Positions 1 through 7,655 are shown, numbered from the stretch's first letter. The stretch: 14,062 bases of DNA from Cypionkella sp. (GCA_018063485.1 JAGPBG010000015.1:1-14062); one strand, 5' to 3'. Program-made: numbers and translations. Notes: a model not told the origin generated them from the sequence alone.

Positions 1-66
1 TGGGCCAACAAATCCCCCGCCGATGCGATGAAGGTTGCCATTGCAGAGGCCTACGGTCGCGCATAA
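1..66 (+). CDS. C-terminal end of a YbjN-domain protein (partial)
   Basis: Frame 1 reads the last 21 codons of a gene that begins upstream and stops at TAA 64-66. The tail has the pattern W-x-x-K-S-P-x-x-A followed by a short amphipathic helix ending in G-R-A. From memory this resembles the C-terminus of alphaproteobacterial YbjN-domain proteins, which I recall lying just before proC in Rhodobacteraceae. YbjN proteins are small sensory-type proteins of unclear biochemical role. The stop is 25 bases before the proC start, so the two may be co-transcribed. Only 21 residues are visible, so the family call is tentative; that a coding region ends here is more secure. Confidence 0.5.
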   Translation, partial: WANKSPADAMKVAIAEAYGRA

Positions 67-91
67 CCTTCCCCAAAATCGGGAGAATGTC

Positions 92-904
92 ATGACACTG
101 GATGTGGTTGCCCGCGAGGGGCTTGTAGTTTTGGGATGTGGGAAAATGGGGTCCGCCCTATTGGCCGGTTGGCTGAAAGCAGGGGTTCCCCCCGGATCGG
201 TCTGGGTGATCGAGCCCACTCCCACCGATTGGCTGGTCCACACCGGCGTGCATCTGAACAAAGGCATTCCCCCTGCGCCCGCCGTCGCTCTTCTGGCGGT
301 CAAGCCGCAGATGATGGGGGCTGCTTTGCCTTCACTTCAGGCGCTGGGCAATGGCAAAACCCTGTTCGTCTCAATAGCCGCCGGAACCTCAATCGCGTCG
401 TTCGAGGCCGTCTTGGGTGATAAGACCCCGATTGTGCGCACCATGCCCAACACACCTGCCATGGTCGGGCGTGGCATTACCGGCATCTGCGCCAATACCT
501 TCGCAGGCGCCAAGGGGCTGGCCCTGGCCCGCGATCTGATGCTGGCCGTCGGCGATGTTGTCGAACTCGACGGCGAGCATCAGATTGATGCGGTCACCGG
601 CGTTTCAGGTTCTGGTCCGGCCTATGTGTTCCATTTGATCGAAGCCTTGGCGCAGGCTGGTGCGGCGCAGGGCCTATCGCCCGATGTCGCCATGAAACTT
701 GCCCGTGCGACCGTATGCGGGGCGGGTGAATTGGCCTTCCACTCCCCCGAGTCTGCCGCACAATTGCGCATCAATGTGACCTCGCCCGGTGGCACCACCG
801 CTGCTGCCCTTGCTGTGCTGATGAACCCTGAAACCGGCTTCCCCCCTTTGTTGACCAAAGCCGTCAAAGCCGCTGCCGACCGGGGCCGGGAACTTGGCCA
901 ATGA
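92..904 (+). CDS. proC: Pyrroline-5-carboxylate reductase
   Basis: This is the cytosolic enzyme that reduces 1-pyrroline-5-carboxylate to L-proline with NAD(P)H, the last step of proline synthesis. The 270-residue product is of normal family length. It shows the Rossmann loop GCGKMG (15-20), the second cofactor-contact segment AVKPQ (69-73), RTMPNTPA (116-123), and the C-terminal family signature GSGPAY (173-178) and TSPGGTT (230-236). The frame stays open to an ATG at 35, but that start lies inside the preceding gene. The ATG at 92 has GGGAGA at 81-86 as ribosome site and brings the protein directly to its beta strand, so 92 is preferred. The stop overlaps the next ATG as ATGA (901-904), which indicates translational coupling with the tRNA-binding protein gene. 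Nothing is missing or broken. Confidence 0.95.
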   Translation: MTLDVVAREGLVVLGCGKMGSALLAGWLKAGVPPGSVWVIEPTPTDWLVHTGVHLNKGIPPAPAVALLAVKPQMMGAALPSLQALGNGKTLFVSIAAGTSIASFEAVLGDKTPIVRTMPNTPAMVGRGITGICANTFAGAKGLALARDLMLAVGDVVELDGEHQIDAVTGVSGSGPAYVFHLIEALAQAGAAQGLSPDVAMKLARATVCGAGELAFHSPESAAQLRINVTSPGGTTAAALAVLMNPETGFPPLLTKAVKAAADRGRELGQ

Positions 905-1233
905 TCATCTATGATGATTTTGAAAAGGTCGATATCAGGGTTGGCCGCATCACCCGCGCCGAACCATTCCCCGAGGCACGCAAGCCCGCGATCAAACTCT
1001 GGGTCGATTTTGGCGGCGAGATTGGCGAGAAACGCTCATCCGCGCAGATCACCAGACATTATACACCCGCAGAGTTGGTTGGTCGCCAAGTCCTTGCCGT
1101 CGTGAACTTTCCACCGCGCCAGATCGGCAAGGTGCTGTCCGAAGTGCTGGTTCTGGGTGTGCCAGATGAAAACGGCGAAGTCGTGCTGATCGGCCCCGGC
1201 CATGATGTGCCGCTTGGCGGGAAACTTTTCTGA
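901..1233 (+). CDS. csaA: CsaA-type tRNA-binding domain protein
   Basis: The 110-residue product is a single OB-fold tRNA-binding domain, the full length of CsaA. It has the diagnostic FEKVDIRVGRI (residues 7-17), EARKPA near residues 25-30, the SSAQIT segment near 46-51, and VVNFPPRQIGK followed by SEVLVLG. CsaA is a homodimer described as having chaperone and export-related activity in Bacillus, and it binds tRNA; its role in alphaproteobacteria is not established. The start overlaps the proC stop by four bases. The TGA at 1231-1233 shares its last base with the next start (TGATG), so the three genes probably form one coupled transcription unit. Why proC and csaA lie together is not evident from sequence. 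Confidence 0.93.
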   Translation: MIIYDDFEKVDIRVGRITRAEPFPEARKPAIKLWVDFGGEIGEKRSSAQITRHYTPAELVGRQVLAVVNFPPRQIGKVLSEVLVLGVPDENGEVVLIGPGHDVPLGGKLF

Positions 1234-2180
1234 TGAAACTGCTGATCACCCGCCCGCTGCCTGAAACTGTGATGCAGGCTGCCCGCGCCGAATTTTCCGT
1301 CACCGCCCGCGCCAAAACCACCCCACTTGACGCCGCCGAGCTTCGCGCGGCCCTCACCGATTTTGATGCCGTCCTTCCCACACTCGGCGATCTGTTCCGC
1401 GCCGACGTATTCGCTGCCGCGCCCAACCCACGCGCGAAAATCCTCGCCAATTTCGGGGTGGGCTATAATCATATTGACACCGAGGCCGCCCGCGCAGCTG
1501 GCATCGCCGTCACCAACACCCCCGGCGCCGTCACCGATGCCACTGCCGACGTGGCGATGATGCTGATCCTGATGACCGCCCGCCGCGCGGGTGAGGGCGA
1601 GCGGATGCTGCGGGCAGGGGCGTGGCAAGGCTGGCACCCGATCCAGATGCTGGGAAGCCAGGTTAGCGGCCGCTGCGTGGCGATTCTCGGCATGGGTCGC
1701 ATTGGCAAGGCCATCGCCAAACGCTGCCACTACGGCTTTGGTATGGAGGTGGTGTTTTACAACCGCTCGACAGTGACCGACGCAGGCCTGCCCGCGCGGC
1801 AAGTGGAGATGGCCGAGGCGATGCAGGCTGATTTCGTAGTGACTTGTGTGCCGGGTGGCCCCGCCACGCGCCACATGATCAATGCTGAAACTCTCGCCGA
1901 CATGCGCCCGCAAGGCATCTTCATCAACATCTCGCGTGGCGATGTGGTGGACGAGGCAGCCCTGGTTCAGGTCTTGAAGCAAGGCAAAATCGCGGGTGCG
2001 GGTTTTGATGTCTACGAGCGTGAACCGCAAGTCACGCCCGCCCTCATGGCCATGGAAAATGTCACCCTGTTGCCGCATCTCGGCACTGCGGTTTTGGAGG
2101 TCAGAACCGCGATGGGCATGATGGCACTGAACAATCTGATTGCCCACAAACGCGGGCAACCGCTTCCCAACCGGGTCTGA
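1233..2180 (+). CDS. D-2-hydroxyacid dehydrogenase (glyoxylate/hydroxypyruvate reductase type)
   Basis: The 315-residue protein belongs to the NAD(P)-dependent D-isomer 2-hydroxyacid dehydrogenases, which interconvert 2-oxoacids and D-2-hydroxyacids in the cytosol. The N-terminal part has the substrate-side segment NFGVGYNHID (73-82). The nucleotide-binding domain has GMGRIGKA (153-160). The catalytic triad is complete with the expected spacing: R235 in ISRGD, E264 in YEREP and H282 in LPHLG. N178, R179 and S180 follow the second beta strand in place of an acidic residue. This fits NADPH preference and a GhrB or glyoxylate/hydroxypyruvate reductase role, but the substrate cannot be fixed from sequence. 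The ATG shares one base with the csaA stop, so it is the distal gene of the proC unit. A recurring 3'-end element (2181-2211) begins immediately after its TGA. Confidence 0.88.
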   Translation: MKLLITRPLPETVMQAARAEFSVTARAKTTPLDAAELRAALTDFDAVLPTLGDLFRADVFAAAPNPRAKILANFGVGYNHIDTEAARAAGIAVTNTPGAVTDATADVAMMLILMTARRAGEGERMLRAGAWQGWHPIQMLGSQVSGRCVAILGMGRIGKAIAKRCHYGFGMEVVFYNRSTVTDAGLPARQVEMAEAMQADFVVTCVPGGPATRHMINAETLADMRPQGIFINISRGDVVDEAALVQVLKQGKIAGAGFDVYEREPQVTPALMAMENVTLLPHLGTAVLEVRTAMGMMALNNLIAHKRGQPLPNRV

Positions 2181-2211
2181 CCCTTGTATCTTGTCCAAAT
2201 ACCCACTGCGG
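2181..2211 (-). repeat. Stop-codon-adjacent intergenic element, copy A
   Basis: Directly after the dehydrogenase stop, the minus strand reads CCGCAGTGGGTATTT and then GGACAAGATACAAG. It resembles copies B (3058-3085) and C (7710-7740): a CCG start, a G-rich run, TATTT, then ACA-GA and an A-rich end. It is the most diverged of the three. In every copy the element is inverted with respect to the gene whose stop it follows. It is probably part of the 3' untranslated region or terminator of the proC unit. Function is inferred only from position. Confidence 0.45.
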
Positions 2212-2230
2212 AGCATCCTGCTTGTGTCAT

Positions 2231-2303
2231 GCTTGGGAGGGTCAGAATGCCTGTTCCGAACGGTGACGCCTTCCCAAGCCATCCGCGGGCCCTCGATGGG
2301 CCC
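2231..2303. repeat. Two inverted repeats upstream of the sulfotransferase
   Basis: GCTTGGGA at 2231-2238 is matched by its exact complement TCCCAAGC at 2272-2279, and allowing a G-T pair the match extends inward. Downstream, GGGCCC at 2287-2292 and 2298-2303 can pair around the loop TCGAT. These are the only structured parts of the 152-bp gap between the dehydrogenase and the sulfotransferase. They could be a leader structure, a regulator site or terminator remnants. I could not find a convincing -35/-10 pair for the following gene. Confidence 0.35.
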
Positions 2304-2332
2304 AAGGATGGCCCCACTGGTGAGTACAGGCG

Positions 2333-2989
2333 ATGATCTTGTCGCGTGGCCGCAAATACATCTTCATACATATCCCGAAAACCGGCGGCACAGCCCTGAC
2401 CCTTGCGCTGGAAGCGCGCGCGATGAAGGATGATATCCTGATCGGTGACACGCCCAAGGCGCGGGCCCGTAAAGTACGCGTCATGGGGGTGAAATCGGCC
2501 GGGCGGCTGTGGAAACACTCCACCCTCGCCGATATCGTGGGCCTTGCGACCGAAAAAGAAATCGCCGATTTCTTCACCTTCACCCTTGTGCGCAATCCCT
2601 GGGATCGGGCGGTCAGCTATTACCACTGGCTGCGCGGGCAGAACTTTGCTCATCCCGCCGTGGGTCTTGCAAAAACCCATGACTTTTCGGGGTTTCTCAA
2701 TCACCCGCAAACCCTGACCGCCCTCAGCCTTTGGCCCTATTCCGCCTATCTGCGCGATGCCAAGGGTCACGAGCGCGCAAATCTTTTTGCGAGGCTGGAG
2801 CATCTGAGCGAAGATCTTGCCCCGCTTGAAACCCACTTGGGCTTCCGTCTCACCCCATTGACACGCGCCAATCCAAGCGATCGTGACCGCGATTGGCGCG
2901 GGTTTTATTCCGATGCCGACGCTGACCTGATCGCGCGAATTTGCGCAGAGGATATCGCGCGGTTCTCCTACAGTTTTGATGCCGGCTGA
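2333..2989 (+). CDS. Sulfotransferase family protein (Sulfotransfer_2 type)
   Basis: The 218-residue soluble protein matches bacterial PAPS-dependent sulfotransferases that sulfate polysaccharides, lipids or small molecules. FIHIPKTGGTAL (11-22) is the 5'-phosphosulfate-binding loop with K16 as expected catalytic lysine. LVRNPWDRAVSYY (85-97) is the 3'-phosphate-binding segment, with R87 and S95 as the usual contacts. KHST (61-64) and the C-terminal F-Y-S-x-A-D-A-D-L-I helix followed by FSYSF are also typical. There is no signal peptide or membrane segment. In-frame stop TGA at 2321 lies just upstream, so 2333 is the first ATG; the ribosome site there is weak (ACAGG). It stands alone between two gaps. 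Acceptor and product are unknown, and a role in cell-surface sulfation would be inference. Confidence 0.85.
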   Translation: MILSRGRKYIFIHIPKTGGTALTLALEARAMKDDILIGDTPKARARKVRVMGVKSAGRLWKHSTLADIVGLATEKEIADFFTFTLVRNPWDRAVSYYHWLRGQNFAHPAVGLAKTHDFSGFLNHPQTLTALSLWPYSAYLRDAKGHERANLFARLEHLSEDLAPLETHLGFRLTPLTRANPSDRDRDWRGFYSDADADLIARICAEDIARFSYSFDAG

Positions 2990-3042
2990 AAAGCCGGGGG
3001 CTTTGCGCCCCCCGCTACGAAGTTTCTTCGCTACTTCGTAGC
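2982..3042. terminator. Hairpin array between convergent genes
   Basis: Three perfect stems lie within 61 bases. CCGGCT (2982-2987) pairs with AGCCGG (2992-2997) around a GAAA tetraloop and contains the first base of the sulfotransferase stop codon. GGGGGC (2996-3001) pairs with GCCCCC (3007-3012); it overlaps the first stem, so the two exclude each other. GCTACGAAGT (3014-3023) pairs with ACTTCGTAGC (3033-3042). No long T-run follows either way, so classical intrinsic termination is not assured. Position between sulfotransferase and fadJ makes a two-way terminator or mRNA 3'-end stabiliser the likeliest role. Confidence 0.65.
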
Positions 3043-3057
3043 AAACTCCCTCGCACA

Positions 3058-3085
3058 CCGCAGGATATTTTCCAGACAGACGAAA
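3058..3085 (+). repeat. Stop-codon-adjacent intergenic element, copy B
   Basis: The + strand reads CCGCAGGATATTTT and then CCAGACAGACGAAA, ending at the base next to the fadJ stop codon (3086-3088). It matches copy C closely in the core GGATATTT, the ACAGA block and the GAAA end. Relative to fadJ it is inverted and begins at the first base after the stop. The preceding bases CTCCCTCGCACA also resemble the CTCGCGCTCC before copy C. It probably forms the fadJ 3' end together with the hairpins at 2982-3042. Confidence 0.55.
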
Positions 3086-5275
3086 TCAGGCGGCTTTCTG
3101 GTCGGTGAAGCGCCCGTAGAAGGTTTCACCCTTGGCCGCCATCTCGCGCAGCAGTTCCGGGGTTTTGAACCGTTCGCCATAGCGCGTGGTCAGCCCGTCG
3201 CATATTTCCACGGCCCGAGGCGCGCCGATGATGTCGAGCCACGAGAACGGCCCTCCCGACCAAGGGGCAAAGCCCCAGCCCAGAATGGCCCCCACATCCC
3301 CCTCGCGAATATCGGTGAGAACACCATCCTCCAGCGCGCGGACGGCCTCCAGGACTTGCGCCATCAACAGACGGTGCTGCACTTCGGTCAGATCCGGTTG
3401 TGTTGCTGCATGGGGATATTTCGAGTCCAGCCCCTGCCACAACTCGGTGCGTTTTCCCGCCGCATCATAGGCATAAAACCCCGAGTTCGACTTTTTGCCC
3501 AACCGCCCCTGATCGGCCATCCAGAACAGCACTTCATCCACTGCGCCGTCAGGATAGGCCTCCCCCATTGCCGCGCGGGTTGCCTTGGCGATCTTCACCC
3601 CAAGATCAATCGAGGTTTCATCCACCAATTGCAGCGGCCCCAGCGGCATTCCTACCAGTTTGGCCGCGTTTTCGATGAACACCGGCTCTACCCCTTCGGC
3701 GACCATGCGGATGCCTTCGTTGATATAGGGAATGATGCAGCGGTTGGCGAAAAAGAACCGCGCGTCATTCACCACGATCGGGGTCTTGCGAATGGCGCGT
3801 ACGAAATCGAGCGCCTTGGCAACCGCGCGATCATCAGTGGCCTTGCCCTTGATGATCTCGACCAGCGCCATCTTGTCGACGGGTGAAAAGAAATGGATGC
3901 CGATGAACTGCTCAGGCCGACTCGATGCCTTGGCCAGCATGGTGATCGGCAGGGTCGAGGTGTTGGAGGCATAGATGCAATCTGGGCCAACCGCGGCCTC
4001 GACTTTCGCCGTGACCTCAGCCTTCACCTTTGGGTCTTCGAATACCGCCTCAACCACCAGATCGGCCCCCTTCAGCGCCGCATAATCAGTGGTAGCGGTG
4101 ATGCGGGCCAGCACTTCGGCCTTTTTCTCGGGCGTCACCTTCTTGCGCGCGATGCCCTTGTCGAGCAGATCGGCAGAATGCGCCTTGCCCCGATCCGCCG
4201 AGTCTTGTGCGGCATCAATCAACACCACCTCAATCCCGGCCAAAGCAGCCACATAGGCGATGCCCGCGCCCATCATGCCCGCACCAATCACGCCCAGTTT
4301 CTTCACCGTCTGATCCGGCACTTTCGGACGGTTCGCGCCCTTTTCCAGCGCCTCTTTGTTGATGAACAAAGACCGGATCATCGCGGAGGAGGAAGGGTTC
4401 ATCAGCACCGAGGTGAACCAGCGGGCCTCGATCTTCAGCGCCAGATCGAAGGGCACCAGCGCCCCCTCATAGACCGCCGAAAGCAAGGCCTTGGCGGCAG
4501 GATAAACCCCCATCGTCTTGCTATGCACCATCGCGCTGGCACCAACGAAGGTCATGAACCCGGCGGGCTGATAAGGTGCGCCACCCGGCATCTTGTAGCC
4601 CTTGGCGTCCCATCGCTTGACCAGATCGGCATCGGTGGCGGCCAGAATCCATTCTTTCGCGCGGGCCAAAAGCGCCTCGGGCGCCACCACCTCGTCAATG
4701 ATCCCGGCAGCCTTGGCCGCTTTCGGATCGCTGAGTTTCCCTTCCAGCAGGAACGGGGCCGCCATCATTGCGCCCATCTTGCGGGTCAGCCTTGTGGTGC
4801 CGCCTGCGCCGGGGAAAATCCCGACCATAATCTCGGGCAGGCCAATCTTGGCGCGTGGGTTATCCGCCGCAATGATGCGGTGGCATGAGAGCGGCAATTC
4901 CAGCCCGATCCCCAGCGCGGTGCCAGGTAGGGCGGCCACAATCGGCTTGCCGCCTTTCAGGGTTTTCGGGTCCATCCCCGCGCGCTCGATCTTGCGCAAG
5001 ACCGAGTGCATCATCATCACGCCGTCGAAAATCCCCTTTGCCCCGCCATCCTCGCGCATCTTGGCTATGGCATTCAAATCCATTCCGCCGGCAAAATCCT
5101 TCTTGCCCGAGGTGATGATGATCCCCTTGACCGACCCATCGGCCAGCGCCTGATCGACCAGATCCGACAGCAGCCCAAAGGCCTCGGTCGACATCACATT
5201 CATCGACTTGGCCTTTACGTCCCAAGTGATCGTCGCCACGCCATCGGCGTCCTTAACCATGGTGAAATCGGTCAT
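3086..5275 (-). CDS. fadJ: Bifunctional enoyl-CoA hydratase / 3-hydroxyacyl-CoA dehydrogenase (beta-oxidation alpha subunit)
   Basis: The 729-residue protein carries out the hydration and NAD-dependent oxidation steps of beta-oxidation, normally in complex with a thiolase. Residues 1 to about 200 are the crotonase domain with both catalytic glutamates, E126 in GIGLEL and E148 in GLPE. Their 22-residue spacing is as I recall for FadJ rather than FadB. Residues from about 325 are the NAD-binding fold, VIGAGMMGAGIA (329-340). SNTSTLP (437-443) and HFFSP with H461 and E473 complete the dehydrogenase site, and C-terminal helical domains reach the end. The length is normal. AAAGGAG (complement of 5283-5289) sits 7 bases before the ATG, supporting the start. 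It is the last gene of the fad operon, 52 bases after the cupin, and ends against copy B and the hairpin array. Confidence 0.95.
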   Translation of the reverse strand: MTDFTMVKDADGVATITWDVKAKSMNVMSTEAFGLLSDLVDQALADGSVKGIIITSGKKDFAGGMDLNAIAKMREDGGAKGIFDGVMMMHSVLRKIERAGMDPKTLKGGKPIVAALPGTALGIGLELPLSCHRIIAADNPRAKIGLPEIMVGIFPGAGGTTRLTRKMGAMMAAPFLLEGKLSDPKAAKAAGIIDEVVAPEALLARAKEWILAATDADLVKRWDAKGYKMPGGAPYQPAGFMTFVGASAMVHSKTMGVYPAAKALLSAVYEGALVPFDLALKIEARWFTSVLMNPSSSAMIRSLFINKEALEKGANRPKVPDQTVKKLGVIGAGMMGAGIAYVAALAGIEVVLIDAAQDSADRGKAHSADLLDKGIARKKVTPEKKAEVLARITATTDYAALKGADLVVEAVFEDPKVKAEVTAKVEAAVGPDCIYASNTSTLPITMLAKASSRPEQFIGIHFFSPVDKMALVEIIKGKATDDRAVAKALDFVRAIRKTPIVVNDARFFFANRCIIPYINEGIRMVAEGVEPVFIENAAKLVGMPLGPLQLVDETSIDLGVKIAKATRAAMGEAYPDGAVDEVLFWMADQGRLGKKSNSGFYAYDAAGKRTELWQGLDSKYPHAATQPDLTEVQHRLLMAQVLEAVRALEDGVLTDIREGDVGAILGWGFAPWSGGPFSWLDIIGAPRAVEICDGLTTRYGERFKTPELLREMAAKGETFYGRFTDQKAA

Positions 5276-5327
5276 TTCATTGCTCCTTTCGGGGGCAGGG
5301 CCAAGCCTGCGCTATACGCGGTCCGCA

Positions 5328-5798
5328 TCAACGCGATCCGCTGAATTCAGTGCCATCCTTGTAAGCGAAACGCACGCCGCCGCTTTCCATAGTGACTACC
5401 AGATCAACGTCGGAATAGGTCGCCACCTCGCGCGGTGCCTTCGTGCCGATCACCAGAAACCGCGCCATGGCAGTGCTGCGATTGACGAAATGATGCCCGT
5501 TCGGGGTGTTGCAGGGAAAACCGGCGCAATCGCCCGCCTGCATCAGGGTTTCACCCTGATCTTCAACCAGCACACACTCGCCTTCGGTCACCATCACGAA
5601 TTCATCTTCGGCCAGATGCCAGTGGCGAAGCGATGAAATCGCTCCCGGCTCCAGCATCACCAGGTTGACGCCGAACTGCGTCAACCCCGCCGCTTGACCC
5701 AGCCGCAAGCTGCTGCGCCCCGCGACCATCTCGGCATAGGGCGAGGGGTAAATCGAGCCGGTCTTGACCGGCACCGAAGCCAGATCGAGTTTGGGCAT
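5328..5798 (-). CDS. Cupin-fold protein (COG3837-like) in the beta-oxidation operon
   Basis: The product is a 156-residue single-domain cupin. Motif 1 is G52...H59-W-H61 with E66 as the next ligand. Motif 2 is GDCAGFP (89-95) followed by PNGHHFVN (99-106), where H102 is the probable fourth metal ligand. All four metal-binding side chains are present, so an enzyme or metal-dependent binding protein is plausible; I cannot name a substrate. The frame is open to an ATG at 5846, but the ATG at 5798 shares one base with the fadA stop (TGATG) and has GAGAGGG just upstream, so it is the better start. The coupling places it firmly between thiolase and fadJ expression. It might act on an acyl-CoA-derived small molecule or sense one; this is inference from position only. 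Confidence 0.82.
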   Translation of the reverse strand: MPKLDLASVPVKTGSIYPSPYAEMVAGRSSLRLGQAAGLTQFGVNLVMLEPGAISSLRHWHLAEDEFVMVTEGECVLVEDQGETLMQAGDCAGFPCNTPNGHHFVNRSTAMARFLVIGTKAPREVATYSDVDLVVTMESGGVRFAYKDGTEFSGSR

Positions 5799-7009
5799 CA
5801 CACCCTCTCGATGATGGTCGCGGCCCCCATGCCGCTTGCGATGCAAAGCGTGGCAAGGCCGGTGGATTTGCCAGTCCGCTCCAATTCGTCCAGCAGCGTG
5901 CCGATGATGATGGCACCGGTCGCCCCCAGCGGATGGCCCATGGCGATAGAGCCGCCGTTCACGTTCACCAGCGCCGGATCGACGTTGAACGCTTGCTGAA
6001 AGCGCAAAACAACGGCGGCAAAAGCCTCGTTCACCTCAAAGAGATCAATATCGGCGATCTTCATGCCGGACTCGCGCAGGATCTTTTCCGTCACCGGAAC
6101 CGGCCCAGTCAGCATGATCGTGGGATCAGTGCCGATCTTGGCGGTGGCGCGGATACGGGCGCGGGGCTTCAACCCATGGGCGCGACCAAATTCGGCATTG
6201 CCGATCAGCACCGCCGCAGCCCCGTCCACGATGCCAGACGAATTGCCCGCGTGATGAATATGATTGATCCGCTCGAGATGCGGGTATTTCATCATCGCCA
6301 CCTTGTCGAAACCGGGCATCACTTCGCCCATGTCCTTGAAAGCGGGCTTCAGCGCGCCCAGTGCCGCGAGATCAGTGCCGGGGCGAATATATTCATCTCG
6401 GTCCAGAATTGTCAGCCCGTTCTGATCCTTGATCTCGATGATCGAGCGGGCAAAGCGGTTGTCTTTCCACGCCGCCGCCGCGCGCCGTTGCGATTCCACC
6501 GCCAAAGCATCGGCCATCTCGCGGGTAAAGCCGTATTCGGTGGCGATGATATCGGCAGAAATCCCCTGCGGGACAAAATAGGTCTTCATCGCAAGGCTGG
6601 GATCGACGGCAATCGCCGCCCCGTCGCTGCCCATGGCAACCCGGCCCATCATCTCGACTCCGCCCGCGATATAGGCATGACCTGCGCCACCCTTGATCTG
6701 ATTGGCCGCGATATTCACCGCCTCCATCCCCGAGGCGCAAAAGCGGTTGATCGCCAATCCGGGGATGCTTTCATCCAGATCGGACGCCAGCACCGCCGAG
6801 CGTGCCAGACAGCCACCCTGTTCGCCCACCTGGGTGACATTGCCCCAGATCACATCCTCGACAGCATGGCCTTCCAGCCCGTTGCGATCCTTGATTGAGT
6901 TGAGGATTTTCGCCGAAAGCGCCACCGAGGTGACCTCATGCAGTGAGCCATCAGGCCGCCCCTTGCCACGCGGGCTGCGCACAGCGTCATAGATGAAAGC
7001 ATCGGTCAT
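5798..7009 (-). CDS. fadA: Acetyl-CoA C-acyltransferase (3-ketoacyl-CoA thiolase)
   Basis: This 403-residue thiolase cleaves 3-ketoacyl-CoA with CoA to acetyl-CoA and a shortened acyl-CoA, the last beta-oxidation step. The acyl-accepting cysteine is C91 in NRFCASGMEA. The second catalytic set is H359 in GHPLGATG (358-365) and C389 in LCIASGMG. GNSSGIVDGAA (255-265) is the conserved thiolase loop. All catalytic residues are present and the length is typical. The ribosome site AGGAGG (complement of 7015-7020) lies 5 bases from the ATG and touches the stop codon of the upstream glutathione S-transferase gene, so expression is likely coupled. The stop shares a base with the cupin start. The FadA/FadI naming is conventional, and chain-length preference cannot be read from sequence. 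Confidence 0.95.
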   Translation of the reverse strand: MTDAFIYDAVRSPRGKGRPDGSLHEVTSVALSAKILNSIKDRNGLEGHAVEDVIWGNVTQVGEQGGCLARSAVLASDLDESIPGLAINRFCASGMEAVNIAANQIKGGAGHAYIAGGVEMMGRVAMGSDGAAIAVDPSLAMKTYFVPQGISADIIATEYGFTREMADALAVESQRRAAAAWKDNRFARSIIEIKDQNGLTILDRDEYIRPGTDLAALGALKPAFKDMGEVMPGFDKVAMMKYPHLERINHIHHAGNSSGIVDGAAAVLIGNAEFGRAHGLKPRARIRATAKIGTDPTIMLTGPVPVTEKILRESGMKIADIDLFEVNEAFAAVVLRFQQAFNVDPALVNVNGGSIAMGHPLGATGAIIIGTLLDELERTGKSTGLATLCIASGMGAATIIERV

Positions 7010-7019
7010 ATCGTCCTCC

Positions 7020-7655
7020 TTACGCCCGATCCGAGGGATTTCCGGGCATCAAATCATAGGGGTGTTTCCAGCCGGGCGTGGCCGCAATGCGGTCAAGCCA
7101 GTCGGAAACCTGCGGCCAATCGGCGCGCTCGAAGCCGTAAGGCTCGGGGTAATAGAGATAGCCGCAGCAAGACAGGTCTGCGATGGTCATGGCCGCGCCC
7201 GCCACCCATTGGTGATTGGTCAGATGATCATCCAACACCTTGTAGGCGGCTTTCAGACGGCCCTGCAAAAAGGGGACCACGCCTTCGGGGCGTTTGGTTT
7301 CGGGCAGGAAATTCGACAAAAACCGCGCGGTGCCGATCTGGGTAGACAGCTTGTGATTGTCCCAGAACATCCAACGCAGCACCTCGCGCCGCTCGGCCGC
7401 CGAACGGCCACCGAGTTTGCCGGTTTTTGAACTGATATAGTCAAGGATCACACCCGATTGCGTCAGCGTGGTATCGCCGTCGATCAGAACCGGAACCTCG
7501 CCCATCTCGTTGATCGCGCGAAAGGCAGGCGAGCGCGCTTCGCCGTTGAAGAAATCGACATAAACCGGCTCCCAGTCCATATCGGCAAAGGTCAGCGCCA
7601 GCGCGCATTTATAGGCATTGCCGGATTCGCCAAAGCAGAAGAGTTTCGCAGTCAT
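7020..7655 (-). CDS. Glutathione S-transferase family protein
   Basis: The 211-residue protein has the two-domain GST layout. The N-terminal thioredoxin-like fold carries S11-G-N with S11 as candidate glutathione-activating residue, the cis-proline loop EVPVL (P55), and Q66-S67 binding the glutamyl part of glutathione. The all-helical C-terminal domain has MTIADLS with D160, the usual N-capping box. GSTs add glutathione to electrophiles or act as isomerases. Within a beta-oxidation operon it could deal with reactive enoyl or peroxidised fatty-acid products, but this is inference. The start has AAAGGA (complement of 7665-7670) 9 bases upstream. It ends 10 bases before fadA. An 85-bp gap with a hairpin and element C separates it from the 69-aa gene, so it may begin a second transcription segment. 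Confidence 0.88.
   Translation of the reverse strand: MTAKLFCFGESGNAYKCALALTFADMDWEPVYVDFFNGEARSPAFRAINEMGEVPVLIDGDTTLTQSGVILDYISSKTGKLGGRSAAERREVLRWMFWDNHKLSTQIGTARFLSNFLPETKRPEGVVPFLQGRLKAAYKVLDDHLTNHQWVAGAAMTIADLSCCGYLYYPEPYGFERADWPQVSDWLDRIAATPGWKHPYDLMPGNPSDRA

Noticed and set aside
35..91. Upstream ATG at 35 for proC
   Set aside because: It lies inside the preceding gene's coding end and adds 19 residues before the normal ProC start; the ATG at 92 has a good ribosome site.
1059..2282. Long - strand frame (407 codons) opposite the 2-hydroxyacid dehydrogenase
   Set aside because: It covers parts of two real genes and an intergenic gap. The translation is His/Gly-rich without motifs.
2012..3058. 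- strand frame (348 codons) opposite the sulfotransferase
   Set aside because: The + strand product has clear PAPS-binding motifs, while this frame spans hairpins and intergenic sequence and shows no family features.
3893..4888. Long + strand frame (331 codons) opposite fadJ
   Set aside because: It is an antisense shadow of the conserved hydratase/dehydrogenase, with low-complexity His/Arg-rich translation and no domain.
5933..6898. Long + strand frame (321 codons) opposite fadA
   Set aside because: The thiolase on the other strand has all catalytic motifs; this frame has none and no ribosome site.
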